From Adlercreutzia sp. ZJ141 (GTDB taxonomy: Bacteria; Actinomycetota; Coriobacteriia; Coriobacteriales; Eggerthellaceae): DNA of 64,000 nucleotides. Position numbers and translations under genes: made by a program. The stretch covers positions 1 to 64,000 of the forward strand of contig NZ_JAAKEB010000011.1 of NCBI RefSeq assembly GCF_011038965.1. Reading direction: 5' to 3'. Below the pieces are notes generated by a model. The model had not been told where the DNA came from. It did no database searches and saw nothing but the letters and a program-made list of their open reading frames with translations. Shown here one piece after another: positions 34,228-46,071 of this stretch (the stretch's first letter is position 1; the number at the start of each line of letters is the position of its first letter).

Positions 34228-34936
34228 CGATTTCATGCGATCGTCTTCCGTGTATGGTTTATCAAAGAAAGCTATTCGCGTTGCCCAGGTTCATGCTGCT
34301 TGGCGTCGTGCAGTTGAAGAAGTATATAGTGAAGCTTCTGGTCTTATTCTTATGCATACGAATGCAGTGTATATTATGAAAGATACCGATAATTGTATTT
34401 CTTCGGATGTCATAGATTCTGAAACCGATTCTTGTACGACTGTTCATCAGTCTGAGTATATGTGTGATGTCGGATTATCCGTAATAGAATTCGGTGTTAA
34501 AGAACATAACAATAATGGGTCTTCTATTGACCATGTGACTGACTATAAACGTGTTTCACGTGAAACACGTCGTTTCTCACCAAAGCAACTAATTGTATAT
34601 TCCGATGACAGTATGGTGAGATCAGATCTTGATGCTCGTCAAGAGTTTCTAAAGATGAGACTTCGAGAATCAGGGGAGTATATTGAAAAATTCAAGATAC
34701 TGCCGTCAAAAATGGATATGCGTTCACGCCATCCTTTTCTTGATGAAGACGGGAATCTAAAGAAAGGATCGGATGTGAATATGTCACGTTCTGAGAGGTT
34801 TAAAAAACTTGAAGTTCCTGCTGAGACATTCGATATGCTTATCAATCACGTGGAAGATATTGATAATGAACAGGTGAAAAAGTCGCTCGATAAAGCAATA
34901 CGAGCCAATCTAAGCAGAAGTAAAGACATTTCATGA
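34202..34936 (+). CDS. DUF721/DciA-like protein downstream of recF
   Basis: A 244-residue protein in the position held in actinobacteria by the DUF721 (DciA-type) gene between recF and gyrB. DciA is the helicase-loading factor that replaces DnaC/DnaI in many bacteria. The VHAAWRRAVEEVYSEAS segment is the recognisable DUF721-like helix; the following strand and the long charged middle part are divergent, and the C-terminal half (DARQEFLKMRLRESGEY onward) is longer than in minimal DciA. A parS site lies within its codons. ATG at 34202 has GGAAGGGAGG upstream. Assignment rests mostly on position. Confidence 0.65.
   Translation: MKRLNVGINDFMRSSSVYGLSKKAIRVAQVHAAWRRAVEEVYSEASGLILMHTNAVYIMKDTDNCISSDVIDSETDSCTTVHQSEYMCDVGLSVIEFGVKEHNNNGSSIDHVTDYKRVSRETRRFSPKQLIVYSDDSMVRSDLDARQEFLKMRLRESGEYIEKFKILPSKMDMRSRHPFLDEDGNLKKGSDVNMSRSERFKKLEVPAETFDMLINHVEDIDNEQVKKSLDKAIRANLSRSKDIS
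34552..34567. promoter_or_regulatory. parS site inside the dciA-like gene
   Basis: Perfect TGTTTCACGTGAAACA, part of a 22-bp palindrome (34549-34570), read in frame as VSRET. It is the only parS on the dnaA side of the origin in this window. Confidence 0.95.
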
Positions 34937-35006
34937 TATTTTTACCACTTTGAAGTGAAATTAGTGCTTAGATCATATGTGAATATCCGTAGATGATCTG
35001 ATAAAC

Positions 35007-35035
35007 CTTTGTATGAAAAGAGACTATGCTAGAAT
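35007..35035 (+). promoter_or_regulatory. Probable gyrB promoter, extended -10
   Basis: TGCTAGAAT (35027-35035) is an extended -10 (TGC + TAGAAT) with a poor -35 CTTTGT at 35007-35012, 17 bp upstream. The same TGCTAGAATG block occurs before rpsF. Transcription would begin near 35042, giving a leader of about 130 bases. Confidence 0.55.
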
Positions 35036-35099
35036 GTTCAGCTGATCAAGATTCAGCTGTTTTCAGGTGGTCATTCTCATCAACTTTGGTGAATAATGT

Positions 35100-35137
35100 A
35101 TCCGCGGATATCATGTGATGGTTTCCGCGGATTTTTC
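35100..35137 (+). terminator. Terminator-like hairpin in the gyrB leader (possible attenuator)
   Basis: Stem ATCCGCGGA/TCCGCGGAT (35100-35108 / 35124-35132), then TTTTCT. Only 37 bp separate it from the gyrB start, with no evident promoter in between, so gyrB transcripts from the promoter near 35030 must pass it. A smaller hairpin CAGCTGA/TCAGCTG lies at 35039-35059. Confidence 0.75.
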
Positions 35138-35150
35138 TGCCATTGAATAA

Positions 35151-37118
<1,968 letters not shown>

Positions 37119-37132
37119 TGAGATAGGACACG

Positions 37133-39799
37133 ATGATGACCGAGGAAAACGAGAGTTTTGTTCCTGATAGTGACCGCAATAACGCGCCTTCCGCTGAACT
37201 TGAGGGAATTTCTGTAGACGATACGTTAGATAATCATGTCCTTTCGGAAGAGCAGCGTGCCCGCGCAATGTTTGTTGACATGCCTGCCGCTCATGGGGAT
37301 ATCATAGAAGGTGCGAATGGTGGAGAAGGAACTATCGTTCGCAGCGCGTATCTTGGTAAGGAAATGCAAACGTCGTTCTTGGAATATTCCATGAGCGTTA
37401 TCGTATCACGCGCACTTCCCGACGTACGTGACGGCTTAAAGCCAGTTCACCGACGCATTTTATATGCGATGAACGAATCCGGTTACACGCCGCAGCGGCC
37501 ACATATGAAGTCGGCTCGTACCGTTGGTGACGTTATTGGTAAATATCACCCACACGGTGACTCATCGGTTTATGATGCTATGGTTCGTCTCGCACAACCA
37601 TTCAGTATGCGTGTTCCTTTAGTGGATGGTCATGGTAACTTTGGTTCTATTGACGGCGACTCTGCAGCGGCAATGCGTTACACCGAAGCTCGTTTGGGAA
37701 AGACAGCTATGGAGCTGTTACGCGACCTTGATAAGGAAACAGTCGACTTTCAGCCGAACTACGATGAAAGCCTTGAAGAGCCAGTCGTGTTACCAGCGCG
37801 GTTTCCGAATTTGCTGGTTAATGGCTCAAACGGTATTGCTGTTGGTATGGCAACAAATATACCACCTCACAACTTAGGCGAAACAATTGACGCTGTGTGC
37901 TTATTAATCGACAACCCAGATGCCACAACCGAAGAGTTAATGACCGCGCTTCCCGGACCCGATTTTCCCACTGGTGGCATTATTATGGGCAAAAAAGGCG
38001 TTCTTGATGCATATGAAACAGGACGCGGTAGCTTAACTATTCGCGCGAAATGGGAATCTCACGAAGGAAAAAACGGTAAGAGTACTATCACTATTAAGGA
38101 AATACCCTATCAGGTGAATCGTCAGCGGCTCATGGAAAAGCTCGGTGAGCTGGTGCGTGAAAAAAAGCTTCCCGAGATAGCAAATATTCACGATGGAGCT
38201 GATCGTCACGGTATAGATATCATTATTGATCTGAAAAAAGATGCGATTCCTGATGTAGTGATGAATAAGCTGTTTAAACATACACAGCTGCAAGTCGGGT
38301 TTGGCGTGATTATGCTTGCGCTCGTAGATGGAATTCCTCGCGTTCTTTCATTAAAGGAGATGCTACATTACTACATTCTTCATCAGGAAAATGTTATCGT
38401 TCGTCGTACTCGCTATGAACTAGCAAAAGCCGAAGAGCGAGCCCATATTCTACAAGGGTATATCATCGCGCTTGATAACATCGATGAAGTAATTCATATC
38501 ATTCGCTCATCTCAAACCGACAAGGAAGCAGCGGTTCGTCTAACTGAACGCTTTGGGTTAACGAAAAAGCAAACCGATGCTATTCTCGAAATGCGTCTAC
38601 GCCGACTCACGGGCTTAGAGCGTACGAAAATCGAAGAAGAATTGGCCGCATTGCTTGAGAAAATTGAATATTACAAGCGTGTGCTTGCTGATAACAACCT
38701 CGTTCGTCAAATCATTAAAGAGGAACTGCGGGAAATCAAGAAAAAGTTCAATTCAGCTCGTAAAACCCGTCTATCGGGCGAAGCAAAAGATATTGACGTT
38801 GAGGATCTGATCGCCGACGAGCAGATGGTGGTTACCGTCACAAAAGCCGGCTATGTGAAACGCCTACCAGTGGGAACGTATCGACAGCAGAAGCGTGGCG
38901 GCAAGGGTATGCAAGGGGTGAATCTGAAAGATAACGACTACGTTGAACATCTATTTATTGCTTCAACCCATTCTTATATGCTGTTCTTCAGTACGTTAGG
39001 TAAGGTATATCGCCTGAAAGTGTATGAGATTCCTGAAGCGTCACGCCATGCTCGTGGTACGGCTATCGTCAATCTATTACCGCTGCATAAGGGCGAAACC
39101 ATCGCGGCAGTTATCGAAACGCGTGATTTCCCTGAAAACGAATATCTCATGTTCGCCACTGCTCAAGGCATGGTAAAAAAGACCTCAATGAATCAGTATG
39201 ACCGTACGCGTCGCGATGGGCTGATTGCTATTAACTTAAAGGACGATGACAGTCTGATTAGTGTGCGTCGTGTTGCGGAAAATGAGAATGTGATCATGGT
39301 ATCATCCGCTGGTAAGGCAATTCTTTGGAATGAGCAGGAAGTGCGGGCCATGGGGCGTGGCACTATGGGTGTTCGTGGTATGACAGTTCCGGCTGATGCT
39401 CATGTATTAGGGATGGAAATAGCAAAGCCTGGTTGTGATCTGTTTGTTATAACCGAAAAAGGCTTTGGTAAGCGTACGCCCGTGTCGGAATACCCAGCAC
39501 ATCATCGTGGTGGTCAGGGTGTGTACACCATCACTATGACGCGGAAGAAGGGCCTGCTTTCGGTAATGAAGATTGTAGCGTCCGACGATGAGATTATGAT
39601 CATCTCAGAAGAAGGCGTTATTGTGCGCACTCCGGTAAAGGGTATTTCTGAATTAGGGCGCTCGACACAAGGTGTGTGTGTGATGAAGGTTGCCGACAAT
39701 GATCGTGTGACCGCAGTAGCTATCTCCACAGACAAGAAGACAGCGCGTCATGATGAGAATTCAAACGATACCGATGTCATCACTGAAAGTGATATATAA
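37133..39799 (+). CDS. gyrA: DNA gyrase subunit A
   Basis: An 888-residue subunit that cuts and rejoins DNA. An acidic N-terminal extension of about 75 residues precedes the conserved [20 protein letters not shown]; the active-site tyrosine is Tyr183 ([10 protein letters not shown]) and the quinolone-region [18 protein letters not shown] is intact with Ser at the usual position. The C-terminal beta-pinwheel contains [11 protein letters not shown], the GyrA-box, so supercoiling activity is expected. It is in one operon with gyrB and ends before a convergent gene. Confidence 0.98.
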   Translation: MMTEENESFVPDSDRNNAPSAELEGISVDDTLDNHVLSEEQRARAMFVDMPAAHGDIIEGANGGEGTIVRSAYLGKEMQTSFLEYSMSVIVSRALPDVRDGLKPVHRRILYAMNESGYTPQRPHMKSARTVGDVIGKYHPHGDSSVYDAMVRLAQPFSMRVPLVDGHGNFGSIDGDSAAAMRYTEARLGKTAMELLRDLDKETVDFQPNYDESLEEPVVLPARFPNLLVNGSNGIAVGMATNIPPHNLGETIDAVCLLIDNPDATTEELMTALPGPDFPTGGIIMGKKGVLDAYETGRGSLTIRAKWESHEGKNGKSTITIKEIPYQVNRQRLMEKLGELVREKKLPEIANIHDGADRHGIDIIIDLKKDAIPDVVMNKLFKHTQLQVGFGVIMLALVDGIPRVLSLKEMLHYYILHQENVIVRRTRYELAKAEERAHILQGYIIALDNIDEVIHIIRSSQTDKEAAVRLTERFGLTKKQTDAILEMRLRRLTGLERTKIEEELAALLEKIEYYKRVLADNNLVRQIIKEELREIKKKFNSARKTRLSGEAKDIDVEDLIADEQMVVTVTKAGYVKRLPVGTYRQQKRGGKGMQGVNLKDNDYVEHLFIASTHSYMLFFSTLGKVYRLKVYEIPEASRHARGTAIVNLLPLHKGETIAAVIETRDFPENEYLMFATAQGMVKKTSMNQYDRTRRDGLIAINLKDDDSLISVRRVAENENVIMVSSAGKAILWNEQEVRAMGRGTMGVRGMTVPADAHVLGMEIAKPGCDLFVITEKGFGKRTPVSEYPAHHRGGQGVYTITMTRKKGLLSVMKIVASDDEIMIISEEGVIVRTPVKGISELGRSTQGVCVMKVADNDRVTAVAISTDKKTARHDENSNDTDVITESDI

Positions 39800-39830
39800 G
39801 GTAAGTATAGAAACGAGTGTTAAGTAACAT

Positions 39831-39881
39831 GTGGGCTTCATGAGATATGCTGGATACCTAATATCCTCTCATGAAGCCCAC
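39831..39881. terminator. Long hairpin between gyrA and the BFN gene
   Basis: Perfect 15-bp stem GTGGGCTTCATGAGA/TCTCATGAAGCCCAC with an inner GGATA/TATCC hairpin. Genes on both sides converge on it; no clear T tract follows, so termination is inferred from strength and position. Confidence 0.55.
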
Positions 39882-39949
39882 GTATATAGTGAGAGAAATA
39901 GAATCAGTGCGGGATTTACTATATTGGTAAGTATTACTATGGGAAGCAT

Positions 39950-40540
39950 TTAAGAGAAATCATCAGGAGTGAGATCATTAAGAAACTCTTGGAATTCCTT
40001 TATTTCCTGAGCCTCTTCTTCTGATCCTTTTGCAGCAGTGAATGAGAATGTGCACCCCATACGCTCAAAAATAGACTCATCTATAAGAATAGGTGCTGAT
40101 TGGCGCACAGCGAGTGCTAATGCATCGCTTGGACGAGCGTCGATACTGATCAAGCGATCATATTGGCGCACGTAAATCGTAGCGTAAAATAACGCTCCCT
40201 TCACGTGAGGGATAACTATGTGATCGATAATACCATCAAGATTCGTCATAATGTTAAGCAGTAAATCGTGAGTCATCGGGCGTTCGAACTGCTTGTCTTC
40301 AAGGGCTGCACCTAGTTGGAGTGCTTCGTTGTAACCAATCCATATAGGGACTACTTTTTGATTATCGATTACGTTGTCTTGTATGGTGTTGTATTCAGGT
40401 TCATATGTGCGTTCAAGCTGATCAGGTGCTTGTTCCTTAGATTGTTTGGCATTAGGGGTCTCTGATATAGGTTGTAACACAATAAATGAAGGATTAGGAG
40501 GATATACGACCACCAAGGTCCTTATTTCGACCGGAATCAC
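39950..40540 (-). CDS. Bifunctional nuclease (BFN/DUF151) family protein
   Basis: A 196-residue protein of the DUF151 family. The typical core is present: PIWIGYNEALQLGAAL, RPMTHDLLLNIMTNLDG, ALFYATIYVRQYDRLISIDARPSDALALAVRQSAPI. Members cut RNA and DNA in vitro, and their cellular role is unsettled. A Gln/Glu-rich insertion (about residues 30-60) is not usual. Start: ATG at 40540 with GGTCGAAA-type weak binding site. It lies 86 bp after the AI-2E-type transporter gene on the same strand and may share its transcript. Confidence 0.9.
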   Translation of the reverse strand: MIPVEIRTLVVVYPPNPSFIVLQPISETPNAKQSKEQAPDQLERTYEPEYNTIQDNVIDNQKVVPIWIGYNEALQLGAALEDKQFERPMTHDLLLNIMTNLDGIIDHIVIPHVKGALFYATIYVRQYDRLISIDARPSDALALAVRQSAPILIDESIFERMGCTFSFTAAKGSEEEAQEIKEFQEFLNDLTPDDFS

Positions 40541-40626
40541 GCACTTCCCCTTCTCGTGTTACAGAAAGCCATGCGTGCAGTTAGCGCTTTGCAACGCGAG
40601 GTCCTCTGCGGCTGCAGTACTTTTGA

Positions 40627-41940
40627 TTATAACCTTTTCGTTGGTTCGTTGGGAGAGTGGTCTACAGACGATTCCTCTGCGTTGTTTTCCTTTGTATGAT
40701 CTACGTGGTCTGTTGGCTGAATAACGTCGCGCGTTGACACATTACCAGTGGTTTTATCGGCTTCAACAGCGCTGCGCATGTCAATCACATACATCGATTC
40801 ATCGATATCGCGATGAGCTTGATCTTTCGATGATCGCTTGTCGGCAAGTAAAGTCAGAACCGTTGACACCATGGGAACCGCCAATAAAATACCGGCAACA
40901 CCAAACAATCCACCGCCGATAAAGACCGACATCAACACAAGAATACCCGGCACGCCAACAGATGTACCCACGACTTTGGGATAAATGAGGTTACTCTCGA
41001 GCTGCTGCAACACTACGAGAAAAACAAGGAACATAATAGCTTGCTGCGGCGACACTGACAATATCATGAACGCGCCTACCGCACCTCCAACCCATGCTCC
41101 CACGATGGGAATGATAGAAGTTGCGCCAACAATAAGCCCGATCGGCGCGGCGAAGGGAAAATCGAAGATGGTGAGCCCGATAGCGCAAAGCGTACCTAAG
41201 ATGCATGCTTCGATACATTGACCATACACGAAGCGTCCAAAGCAGCCGTTTGCAACAGACAACGTATGGCTGACAGATGCATATGTTTTATTGGGTAGGA
41301 TAGTCTTACCGAACGAGCGTATCGCATCGAGTGCGCGTTCTTTGTCGATGAGAATATATAACGAGAAAACAAAAGCGACAATAGTATTCACCGTTACACT
41401 CAGTAGGCCCGACCCTACTTTGGTAATTGATGATGTTATATTGTCAGCTCCACCTAATCCATCGACGATCTTCCTTAGATACTCGGACCACACATCGGGT
41501 TCGCCGCTGATCAGTGCGTAAAGATGAGAGTTTTCCCCGACGTATTTTTCAATGATATCCACTACGGCTGTTAAGCCTTCGCCAATAGCGAGAATCGCCG
41601 TGGTTAACTCACTTGCGGCAAAATAGGACACAATGGAGATAATACTGATGACAACGGCGACCGAAAGCAGTAGACAAACCGGCCGACGGGTGCGCTCCAC
41701 AACCTTTGAAGATGAATTTGGGAAGTATATTTTCTCCCATTTAACCATCAGTAGATTCAGTACGTACGCAACTGCAAGGCCAACAATGAAAGGAAGGCAG
41801 GCATCCCACACATTTCCAAAGAATACAAACACCTTTGAAAGATTAGTCGCGATCATAAAAGCGAAAGTGAGTACTAGTAGCAGCATGAGCGTCATGCGTG
41901 TGGTTTCCCATTTTGGCGATTTTAAAAAATCTTGAATCAT
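40627..41940 (-). CDS. AI-2E/PerM family membrane transporter
   Basis: A 437-residue integral membrane protein with about eight hydrophobic segments in two blocks: two N-terminal segments, and a C-terminal block including FPFAAPIGLIVGATSIIPIVGAWVGG and YPKVVGTSVGVPGILVLMSVFIGGGLFG, motifs typical of the AI-2E transporter (YdbI/PerM/YtvI) superfamily. Some members export quorum-sensing signal or act as sodium/proton antiporters; substrate here is unknown. The C-terminal 70 residues are polar and cytoplasmic. ATG at 41940. Confidence 0.9.
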   Translation of the reverse strand: MIQDFLKSPKWETTRMTLMLLLVLTFAFMIATNLSKVFVFFGNVWDACLPFIVGLAVAYVLNLLMVKWEKIYFPNSSSKVVERTRRPVCLLLSVAVVISIISIVSYFAASELTTAILAIGEGLTAVVDIIEKYVGENSHLYALISGEPDVWSEYLRKIVDGLGGADNITSSITKVGSGLLSVTVNTIVAFVFSLYILIDKERALDAIRSFGKTILPNKTYASVSHTLSVANGCFGRFVYGQCIEACILGTLCAIGLTIFDFPFAAPIGLIVGATSIIPIVGAWVGGAVGAFMILSVSPQQAIMFLVFLVVLQQLESNLIYPKVVGTSVGVPGILVLMSVFIGGGLFGVAGILLAVPMVSTVLTLLADKRSSKDQAHRDIDESMYVIDMRSAVEADKTTGNVSTRDVIQPTDHVDHTKENNAEESSVDHSPNEPTKRL

Positions 41941-42152
41941 ATGTATCAGCCTTCAAGCGATTAGTGGTTTCAACGTTTCTAACATCTTATGCAACAACAG
42001 TACAGTTTCGCTCAACATAAAGAAAATATCATTATGACGGTTTCAGTACGGTTGTAGGCAGTTTCAGCATAACGGAAATATTTCAACAACATACCAAAAA
42101 AAGCTTGACGGTTTGGTAACTTTCCCTTTAAAATAGCAAAGCACTTTTTCAA

Positions 42153-42229
<77 letters not shown>

Positions 42230-42236
42230 TTGCGCG

Positions 42237-42280
42237 ATAAACGCTCCACCGTGAGCCGAGTTAGCCGGTGGAGCGTTTAT
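42237..42280 (+). terminator. Hairpin after tRNA-Ile
   Basis: Perfect 15-bp stem ATAAACGCTCCACCG/CGGTGGAGCGTTTAT with a 14-base loop, followed by TATTG. It separates the two tRNA transcripts. Confidence 0.75.
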
Positions 42281-42329
42281 TATTGAGTGTCGAGGTTTTT
42301 GCCGCGTGTGTACGTGTGCAGGAATGTTT

Positions 42330-42405
42330 GGGGCATTAGCTCAGCTGGGAGAGCGCGGGCTTTGCAAGCCTGAGGTCAGGGGTTCGATCCCCCTATGCTC
42401 CACCA
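42330..42405 (+). tRNA. tRNA-Ala (TGC anticodon)
   Basis: A 76-base cloverleaf with encoded CCA; acceptor GGGGCAT/ATGCTCC, anticodon loop TTTGCAA, T loop TTCGATC. Confidence 0.97.
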
Positions 42406-42414
42406 AAACTTAGA

Positions 42415-42446
42415 AAGGTCGTTGACACAAGTCAGCGGCCTTTTTT
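42415..42446 (+). terminator. Terminator after tRNA-Ala
   Basis: 12-bp stem AAGGTCGTTGAC/GTCAGCGGCCTT (two G-T pairs), ACAA loop, then a TTTTTT run: a clear intrinsic terminator. Confidence 0.9.
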
Positions 42447-42478
42447 GGTAACCTGACATGGATCGAACCCCGTGAGGG

Positions 42479-42503
42479 CAGAATGCGCCAGTGGCGCATT
42501 CTG
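42479..42503. repeat. Small hairpin downstream of the GNAT gene
   Basis: Perfect 11-bp stem CAGAATGCGCC/GGCGCATTCTG with an AGT loop, 33 bp past the leftward GNAT gene. No T tract. Possible weak terminator; the rest of the spacer shows nothing else. Confidence 0.5.
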
Positions 42504-42535
42504 ATCCGAAAGCCGAAGGCCTAAGGAATTCACGC

Positions 42536-43198
42536 CTAGCCAGGCATTCTCACCATGCCGCGTTCTACGATATCGAAGGCAGGGTCGCAAAATGTGCGAA
42601 TGGTTTGAAACCCAACATGATAATAGAGCGCTTCGAGCTTATCGGAGTAAGTTTCTAAGAAACAAGGGATATTGTGCGCATCGGCGTAATCGAAAAACGG
42701 CGTGATTAAACGACGAAACGACCCCGATCCGCGCGCTTGAGTGTCGACGGCTAAACATACGAAGTGGATGAAGTCGTCAAAACCCATCTCGCTCGCCGTC
42801 TCGTATTCCCAATTAAACACAGAAACAGCTTCCATGCGCTGTTCTTGCTTTTCGATTGCTGTGAGTTCTTCTGCAGATAAAACGGTTTCGAGTACGTGTG
42901 CTCCCTGTTTTTCCAATTGTGACCACGTGGTATCACCCAGTTCGCTTTTCAAGTATGCCAAAGCTAGTGCCGATGAGTCATTGAGGGTATAGCAACCATC
43001 TGCCGGCACAGCACCGGTCATGCTCGCTAAAATAATGGCGCGCGATACTTCACGTTTACGATCACTGTTGTCGGGAAGAACTGACAATACTTCACACGTC
43101 CACTGTTCTTCCATGAAACTGTCACCCATCATGGCTGCTAATCGCTCGATAAGACTACGATCGGCGGGGTTAATGGTAACAATACCAGGTAAGCGCAT
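42536..43198 (-). CDS. GNAT-family acetyltransferase
   Basis: A 220-residue protein. The C-terminal part carries a GNAT acetyl-CoA-binding pattern (VCLAVDTQARGSGSFRRLITPFFDYA, then YSDKLEALYYHVGFQTI), while the first 120 residues are less typical. The substrate cannot be read from sequence. ATG at 43198 preceded by TAGGAGACAC. A single gene between the tRNA-Ala terminator and the dnaJ-typA promoter region; it resembles GNAT proteins that act on small molecules, but a protein substrate is possible. Confidence 0.8.
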   Translation of the reverse strand: MRLPGIVTINPADRSLIERLAAMMGDSFMEEQWTCEVLSVLPDNSDRKREVSRAIILASMTGAVPADGCYTLNDSSALALAYLKSELGDTTWSQLEKQGAHVLETVLSAEELTAIEKQEQRMEAVSVFNWEYETASEMGFDDFIHFVCLAVDTQARGSGSFRRLITPFFDYADAHNIPCFLETYSDKLEALYYHVGFQTIRTFCDPAFDIVERGMVRMPG

Positions 43199-43528
43199 AG
43201 TGTCTCCTATAGTTGATCATAGGCGTATACGTGAGCACGTAGAATTGCTGCGTCATGCTCGATGGTATCACATACGGTCAGGTACCCCGAAGAGCACAAA
43301 GATCATGAAGATCATGAATAGTGCGCTTTTGGCGAGGTGACAGCATGGAAGTTTGCCTTGTATTGCCGATTGTTATAATGGAAAACCGTCGAGTGCTTTC
43401 AAATCAAAGCTCTCCTGTGGAGTATTACGCGGTGAGCTGATGCATGCGAGTATTGACGGATATACGTGTCAATACGAGCACGTGCTGGCAGGTAGTTGGT
43501 GGGAACAAGGAAGAGAAGCAAGGGAACC
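43199..43528 (+). promoter_or_regulatory. Spacer with the dnaJ-typA promoter
   Basis: This 330-bp stretch between divergent genes has no gene. A good promoter is visible: -35 TTTGCC (43352-43357), 16-bp spacer, -10 TATAAT (43374-43379), about 150 bp ahead of the DnaJ-domain gene. The long leader shows no recognised riboswitch. Confidence 0.6.
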
Positions 43529-44074
43529 GTGAATCGCATAGAAGCGCTTAATATTCTCGGGCTTGATGATGACGCCACACCCGAAGACATCAAGACGGCA
43601 TATCGGGAAACCGTGCAGATCCTGCATCCCGATCGCTTTGCGAACAACGCAAAGCTACAGGATCGTGCGACTGAGCAGTTTAAGCGATTGCAAGATGCAT
43701 ACGAATACCTGAACAGCGGAAAAGGATCGCGCGGTTCGTCCGTGCAAGTGGATCGTAACGCTGCGCGCCCGGGTTCGACAGCGAATCTTGAGGCCCGTTT
43801 AGCTGGTATTGCCGCAGCACGTACTCAGCTGGTGAAACAGCGCGATGTGATTCTTGATGAGCGGCGAAACGCCATTGCTATGATTGCTGTTGGCGGTTTG
43901 GTGGCGTTCTTCCTGCGCCGCATCATTGCAGTGGCTGGTATTGCCAGCGCTGCAGTGGTGTGGGGTATCGTGCAGTTGGCATCGTCGCAACGTACGTTGA
44001 ACACGCTTGACGAACATATCACCGAACTGAAGCGAGAGCAGAAGGAACTGCAAACCCAATTGGAGGACAGGTAA
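43529..44074 (+). CDS. DnaJ-domain membrane protein
   Basis: A 181-residue protein. Residues 1-62 are a J domain (ALNILGLDDDATPEDIKTAYRE, catalytic HPD in ILHPDRFANN), which should stimulate an Hsp70 ATPase. A hydrophobic region at about 120-155 (IAMIAVGGLVAFF, IAVAGIASAAVVWGI) gives one hairpin or two membrane passes, and the end is a coiled coil (LDEHITELKREQKELQTQLED). No G/F or zinc region, so not a canonical DnaJ. Start: GTG at 43529 with AAGGGA upstream; a TTG 33 bp earlier is possible. typA begins on the base after its stop codon. Confidence 0.82.
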   Translation: MNRIEALNILGLDDDATPEDIKTAYRETVQILHPDRFANNAKLQDRATEQFKRLQDAYEYLNSGKGSRGSSVQVDRNAARPGSTANLEARLAGIAAARTQLVKQRDVILDERRNAIAMIAVGGLVAFFLRRIIAVAGIASAAVVWGIVQLASSQRTLNTLDEHITELKREQKELQTQLEDR

Positions 44075-45886
44075 GTGAAACAGGAGAACATCCGTAACGT
44101 CGCCATTATTGCCCATGTTGATCATGGCAAAACCACGCTCGTTGACCGTTTGCTGTATGCGGCGAATGTGTTTCGTGCGAACCAACAAGTTGCCGATCGT
44201 GTGCTGGACAGTAACGACCAGGAACGCGAGCGAGGCATTACTATTCTTTCCAAGAATATATCCATCAATTACAAAGACACAAAGATCAATATTATCGACA
44301 CTCCCGGCCATGCCGATTTCGGTGGCGAGGTAGAGCGCGTGCTAAACATGGCCGATGGTGCCCTGCTCATCGTAGATGCTTTTGAGGGTCCTATGCCGCA
44401 AACCCGCTTCGTGTTGTCTCATGCGCTTGCGCAGGGTTTGCGTATTGTGTTGGTTGTCAACAAAATAGATCGCCCGGGTGCGCGCCCTGAAGAGGTTGTC
44501 GACGAAGTGTTTGACCTGATGGTTGAGTTGAATGCATCAGATGAACAGCTCGATTTCCCCATTGTGTATGCGTCCGCTGTCAATGGCTATGCCCGCTATG
44601 AGCATGATGACGATAACATGGACATGTTTCCGCTACTCGACACCATTTTGAAGGAAGTGCCCGCACCTGACGTTGATGTCGATGGTCCTGTGGCGTTGCA
44701 AATCTGCACCGTTGATCATTCGAGTTTCGTTGGCCGTATCGGTGTTGGCCGCCTCCATAGTGGCGTTATGCACGAAAAGGAACAAGTGCTGGTCATAAAA
44801 AACGATGGTACGCGCTATAACACCACAATAAAGAAGGTGCACACCTTCGAAAATCTCGACAAAGTTGAGGTTCTTCAAGCCACGGCAGGTGACATCATCG
44901 CAGTCATTGGAGTGGATGACGCCGACATTGGCGATATGGTGACGAGCCGCGAGAACCCGGTTCGTTTAGCTCCTATTGCCGTGGAAGAGCCTACTATGTC
45001 CGTTGTGTTTGAGGCATCTACCAGTCCACTGGTTGGTCGCGAGGGCGACATCGTAGGTGCTCGCCAATTAAAGGAGCGTCTGATGCGCGAAAAGGAGAGC
45101 AATATCTCCATGCGTATCGAAGAACTTGAGGACAAAAGTGGAATTAGCGTGTCTGGTCGTGGCGTTCTTCATCTGTCAGTACTGATGGAAACCATGCGTC
45201 GCGAAGGTTTCGAGTTTCAAGTAGGCCGTCCGCGCGTCATTATTAAGCATGCGGAGGACGGAACCAAGCTCGAGCCGATCGAAGAAGCGACGGTTGATGT
45301 ACCGAGCGACTACGCTGGTAAGGTTATCGAGGTATTCGGCAATGCTGGTGGCATTATGACCGATATGTTCCCGCGAGAAGAACAAACCCATTTGGTGTTC
45401 AGTATTCCCTCGCGCGGCACCATGGGGCTGAAAACACGGCTGCTGAATGCAACACATGGTGAAGCGAATATGTTCCATCACTTCAAGGAGTATGGTCCGT
45501 ATACCGGTGAATTCACCGGGCGCAAGAACGGTAGCATGATCAGTATGTCCACCGAGAAAAGCGTCGCGTATGCGCTCGATACGCTACAGGAGCGTGGTCG
45601 CTTATTCGTGGGTCCCGGCGAGAACTGCTACGAGGGTATGATCGTGGGTGAATCGGCTAAGGAAGGCGACATGGTGGTCAACATCGCCAAAAGCAAACAG
45701 CTGGGCAATCAGCGTTCCGCTGGTGCTGACAAAGCCATCCAGCTCACGCCGCCGGTAACCTTCACGCTAGAGGAAGCACTCGAATATATCGAAGATGATG
45801 AGCTTGTTGAAATCACTCCAAAATCGATCCGCTTGCGTAAGCGCATTTTGTCGGCAACGGCACGTAAGAAAGCTGCAAAGAAGTAG
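44075..45886 (+). CDS. typA: Ribosome-associated GTPase TypA/BipA
   Basis: A 603-residue translational GTPase related to EF-G that helps 50S assembly and stress growth. G1 [12 protein letters not shown], switch region RERGITI with [10 protein letters not shown]3 [12 protein letters not shown], and G4 NKIDRPGA are intact, and the C-terminal TypA-specific region ([43 protein letters not shown]) is complete. The start is the GTG at 44075, directly after the DnaJ-domain gene stop, so the two are translationally coupled. Confidence 0.97.
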   Translation: MKQENIRNVAIIAHVDHGKTTLVDRLLYAANVFRANQQVADRVLDSNDQERERGITILSKNISINYKDTKINIIDTPGHADFGGEVERVLNMADGALLIVDAFEGPMPQTRFVLSHALAQGLRIVLVVNKIDRPGARPEEVVDEVFDLMVELNASDEQLDFPIVYASAVNGYARYEHDDDNMDMFPLLDTILKEVPAPDVDVDGPVALQICTVDHSSFVGRIGVGRLHSGVMHEKEQVLVIKNDGTRYNTTIKKVHTFENLDKVEVLQATAGDIIAVIGVDDADIGDMVTSRENPVRLAPIAVEEPTMSVVFEASTSPLVGREGDIVGARQLKERLMREKESNISMRIEELEDKSGISVSGRGVLHLSVLMETMRREGFEFQVGRPRVIIKHAEDGTKLEPIEEATVDVPSDYAGKVIEVFGNAGGIMTDMFPREEQTHLVFSIPSRGTMGLKTRLLNATHGEANMFHHFKEYGPYTGEFTGRKNGSMISMSTEKSVAYALDTLQERGRLFVGPGENCYEGMIVGESAKEGDMVVNIAKSKQLGNQRSAGADKAIQLTPPVTFTLEEALEYIEDDELVEITPKSIRLRKRILSATARKKAAKK

Positions 45887-46071
45887 AGAAGTGTAAGCGA
45901 AGGTGATCCGTAAGCGTTTGTGAACTGAATGTGCGCATCGTGTGCGGGTCTGACCTCCCAAAACCGCGTATGCGACAATAGACCATCATTCAATCCGGTA
46001 TTGGGTTCGCTTCCCCCTTGAGGGGGCGACGGGAAAAGAGCAATCTGTATTCGCCAAACGAGAGGGTGTTC

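Noticed and set aside
42445-42475. Possible minus-strand tRNA T-arm (GGGGTTCGATCC-like) after tRNA-Ala
   Set aside because: No matching acceptor or anticodon arm could be found around it.
46011-46026. CCCCC/GGGGG dyad before the PrsA-like gene as a terminator
   Set aside because: Only a five-base stem with a tiny loop and no T tract.
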